DNA from: an archaeon
Lineage (GTDB): Archaea; Aenigmatarchaeota; Aenigmatarchaeia; GW2011-AR5
Length of the DNA: 33,829 nucleotides
Assembly (NCBI GenBank): GCA_016191585.1
Contig: JACPVU010000008.1
Span: forward strand, 1 to 33,829
Direction of reading: 5' to 3'
The notes beneath the pieces are model-generated. The model was not told the origin of the DNA. It did not search any database and saw only the letters and a list, made by a program, of their open reading frames with translations. Each line of letters starts with the position of its first letter. Position 1 is the first letter of the stretch. Below, piece by piece: positions 33,520 through 33,829 of the stretch. A program made the translations under genes and the position numbers.

Positions 33520-33829
33520 ATGACATTGATAAAGGATGCAAACGCAAGCGAACTTGTGGAAAAAGTAGCTGAAGAACTGAAAGACAAGATAACCATGCCT
33601 GAATGGGCCCGCCATGTAAAAACCGGCGTATCCAGAGAAAGACAGCCTGAGCGTGATGACTGGTGGTATATCAGGTCGGCCAGTGTTCTTATGCGCATAT
33701 ACTCAAGAAATAATATCGGCGTCCAGAGGCTGAAAAGCTATTACGGCGGTCTTCATAGAAGGGGTCATAAACCTGCACATTTTGCCCGCGGTTCAGGGAA
33801 AATAATACGCGTTGTGATGCAGGACCTTG
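33520..33829 (+). CDS. rps19e: 30S ribosomal protein S19e (3' truncated by window end)
   Basis: MPEWARHVKTGVSRERQPERDDWWYIRSASVLMRIYSRNNIGVQRLKSYYGGLHRRGHKPAHFARGSGKIIR. Confidence 0.95.
   Translation, partial: MTLIKDANASELVEKVAEELKDKITMPEWARHVKTGVSRERQPERDDWWYIRSASVLMRIYSRNNIGVQRLKSYYGGLHRRGHKPAHFARGSGKIIRVVMQDL

Overview
Archaeal chromosomal segment. Supporting signs: TATA-type promoters, intron-bearing tRNAs with introns at or near 37/38, an RNase P component 4 to S19e gene order, and PGF-pre-PGF surface proteins. Phylum cannot be assigned from sequence alone; a DPANN-like lineage is possible. About two thirds is a cell-surface locus: a 2782-aa repeat protein (about 13 copies of a 155-aa unit), two PGF-pre-PGF-type proteins, a Cys-rich membrane-anchored protein, a 1498-aa secreted protein and a 1748-aa subtilase. 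The rest holds two MgtE-like half-transporters, a PAP2 phosphatase, two HEPN/nucleotidyltransferase pairs, cysS, a GNAT, RNase P component 4 and a truncated S19e. The most interesting signals are (1) a 133-bp MITE-like cruciform element with 13-bp TIRs and a perfect 8-bp target duplication; (2) a tRNA-Cys(GCA) gene with an 87-nt intron directly upstream of cysS, preceded by a 31-nt hairpin; (3) a tRNA-Gly(UCC) with a roughly 99-nt intron; (4) the giant repeat adhesin with DNA-level evidence of repeat homogenisation; (5) a subtilase that looks like a fusion carrying two signal/propeptide modules; (6) several structured intergenic elements, including a candidate ncRNA near the left edge. No CRISPR array and no rRNA gene were seen.
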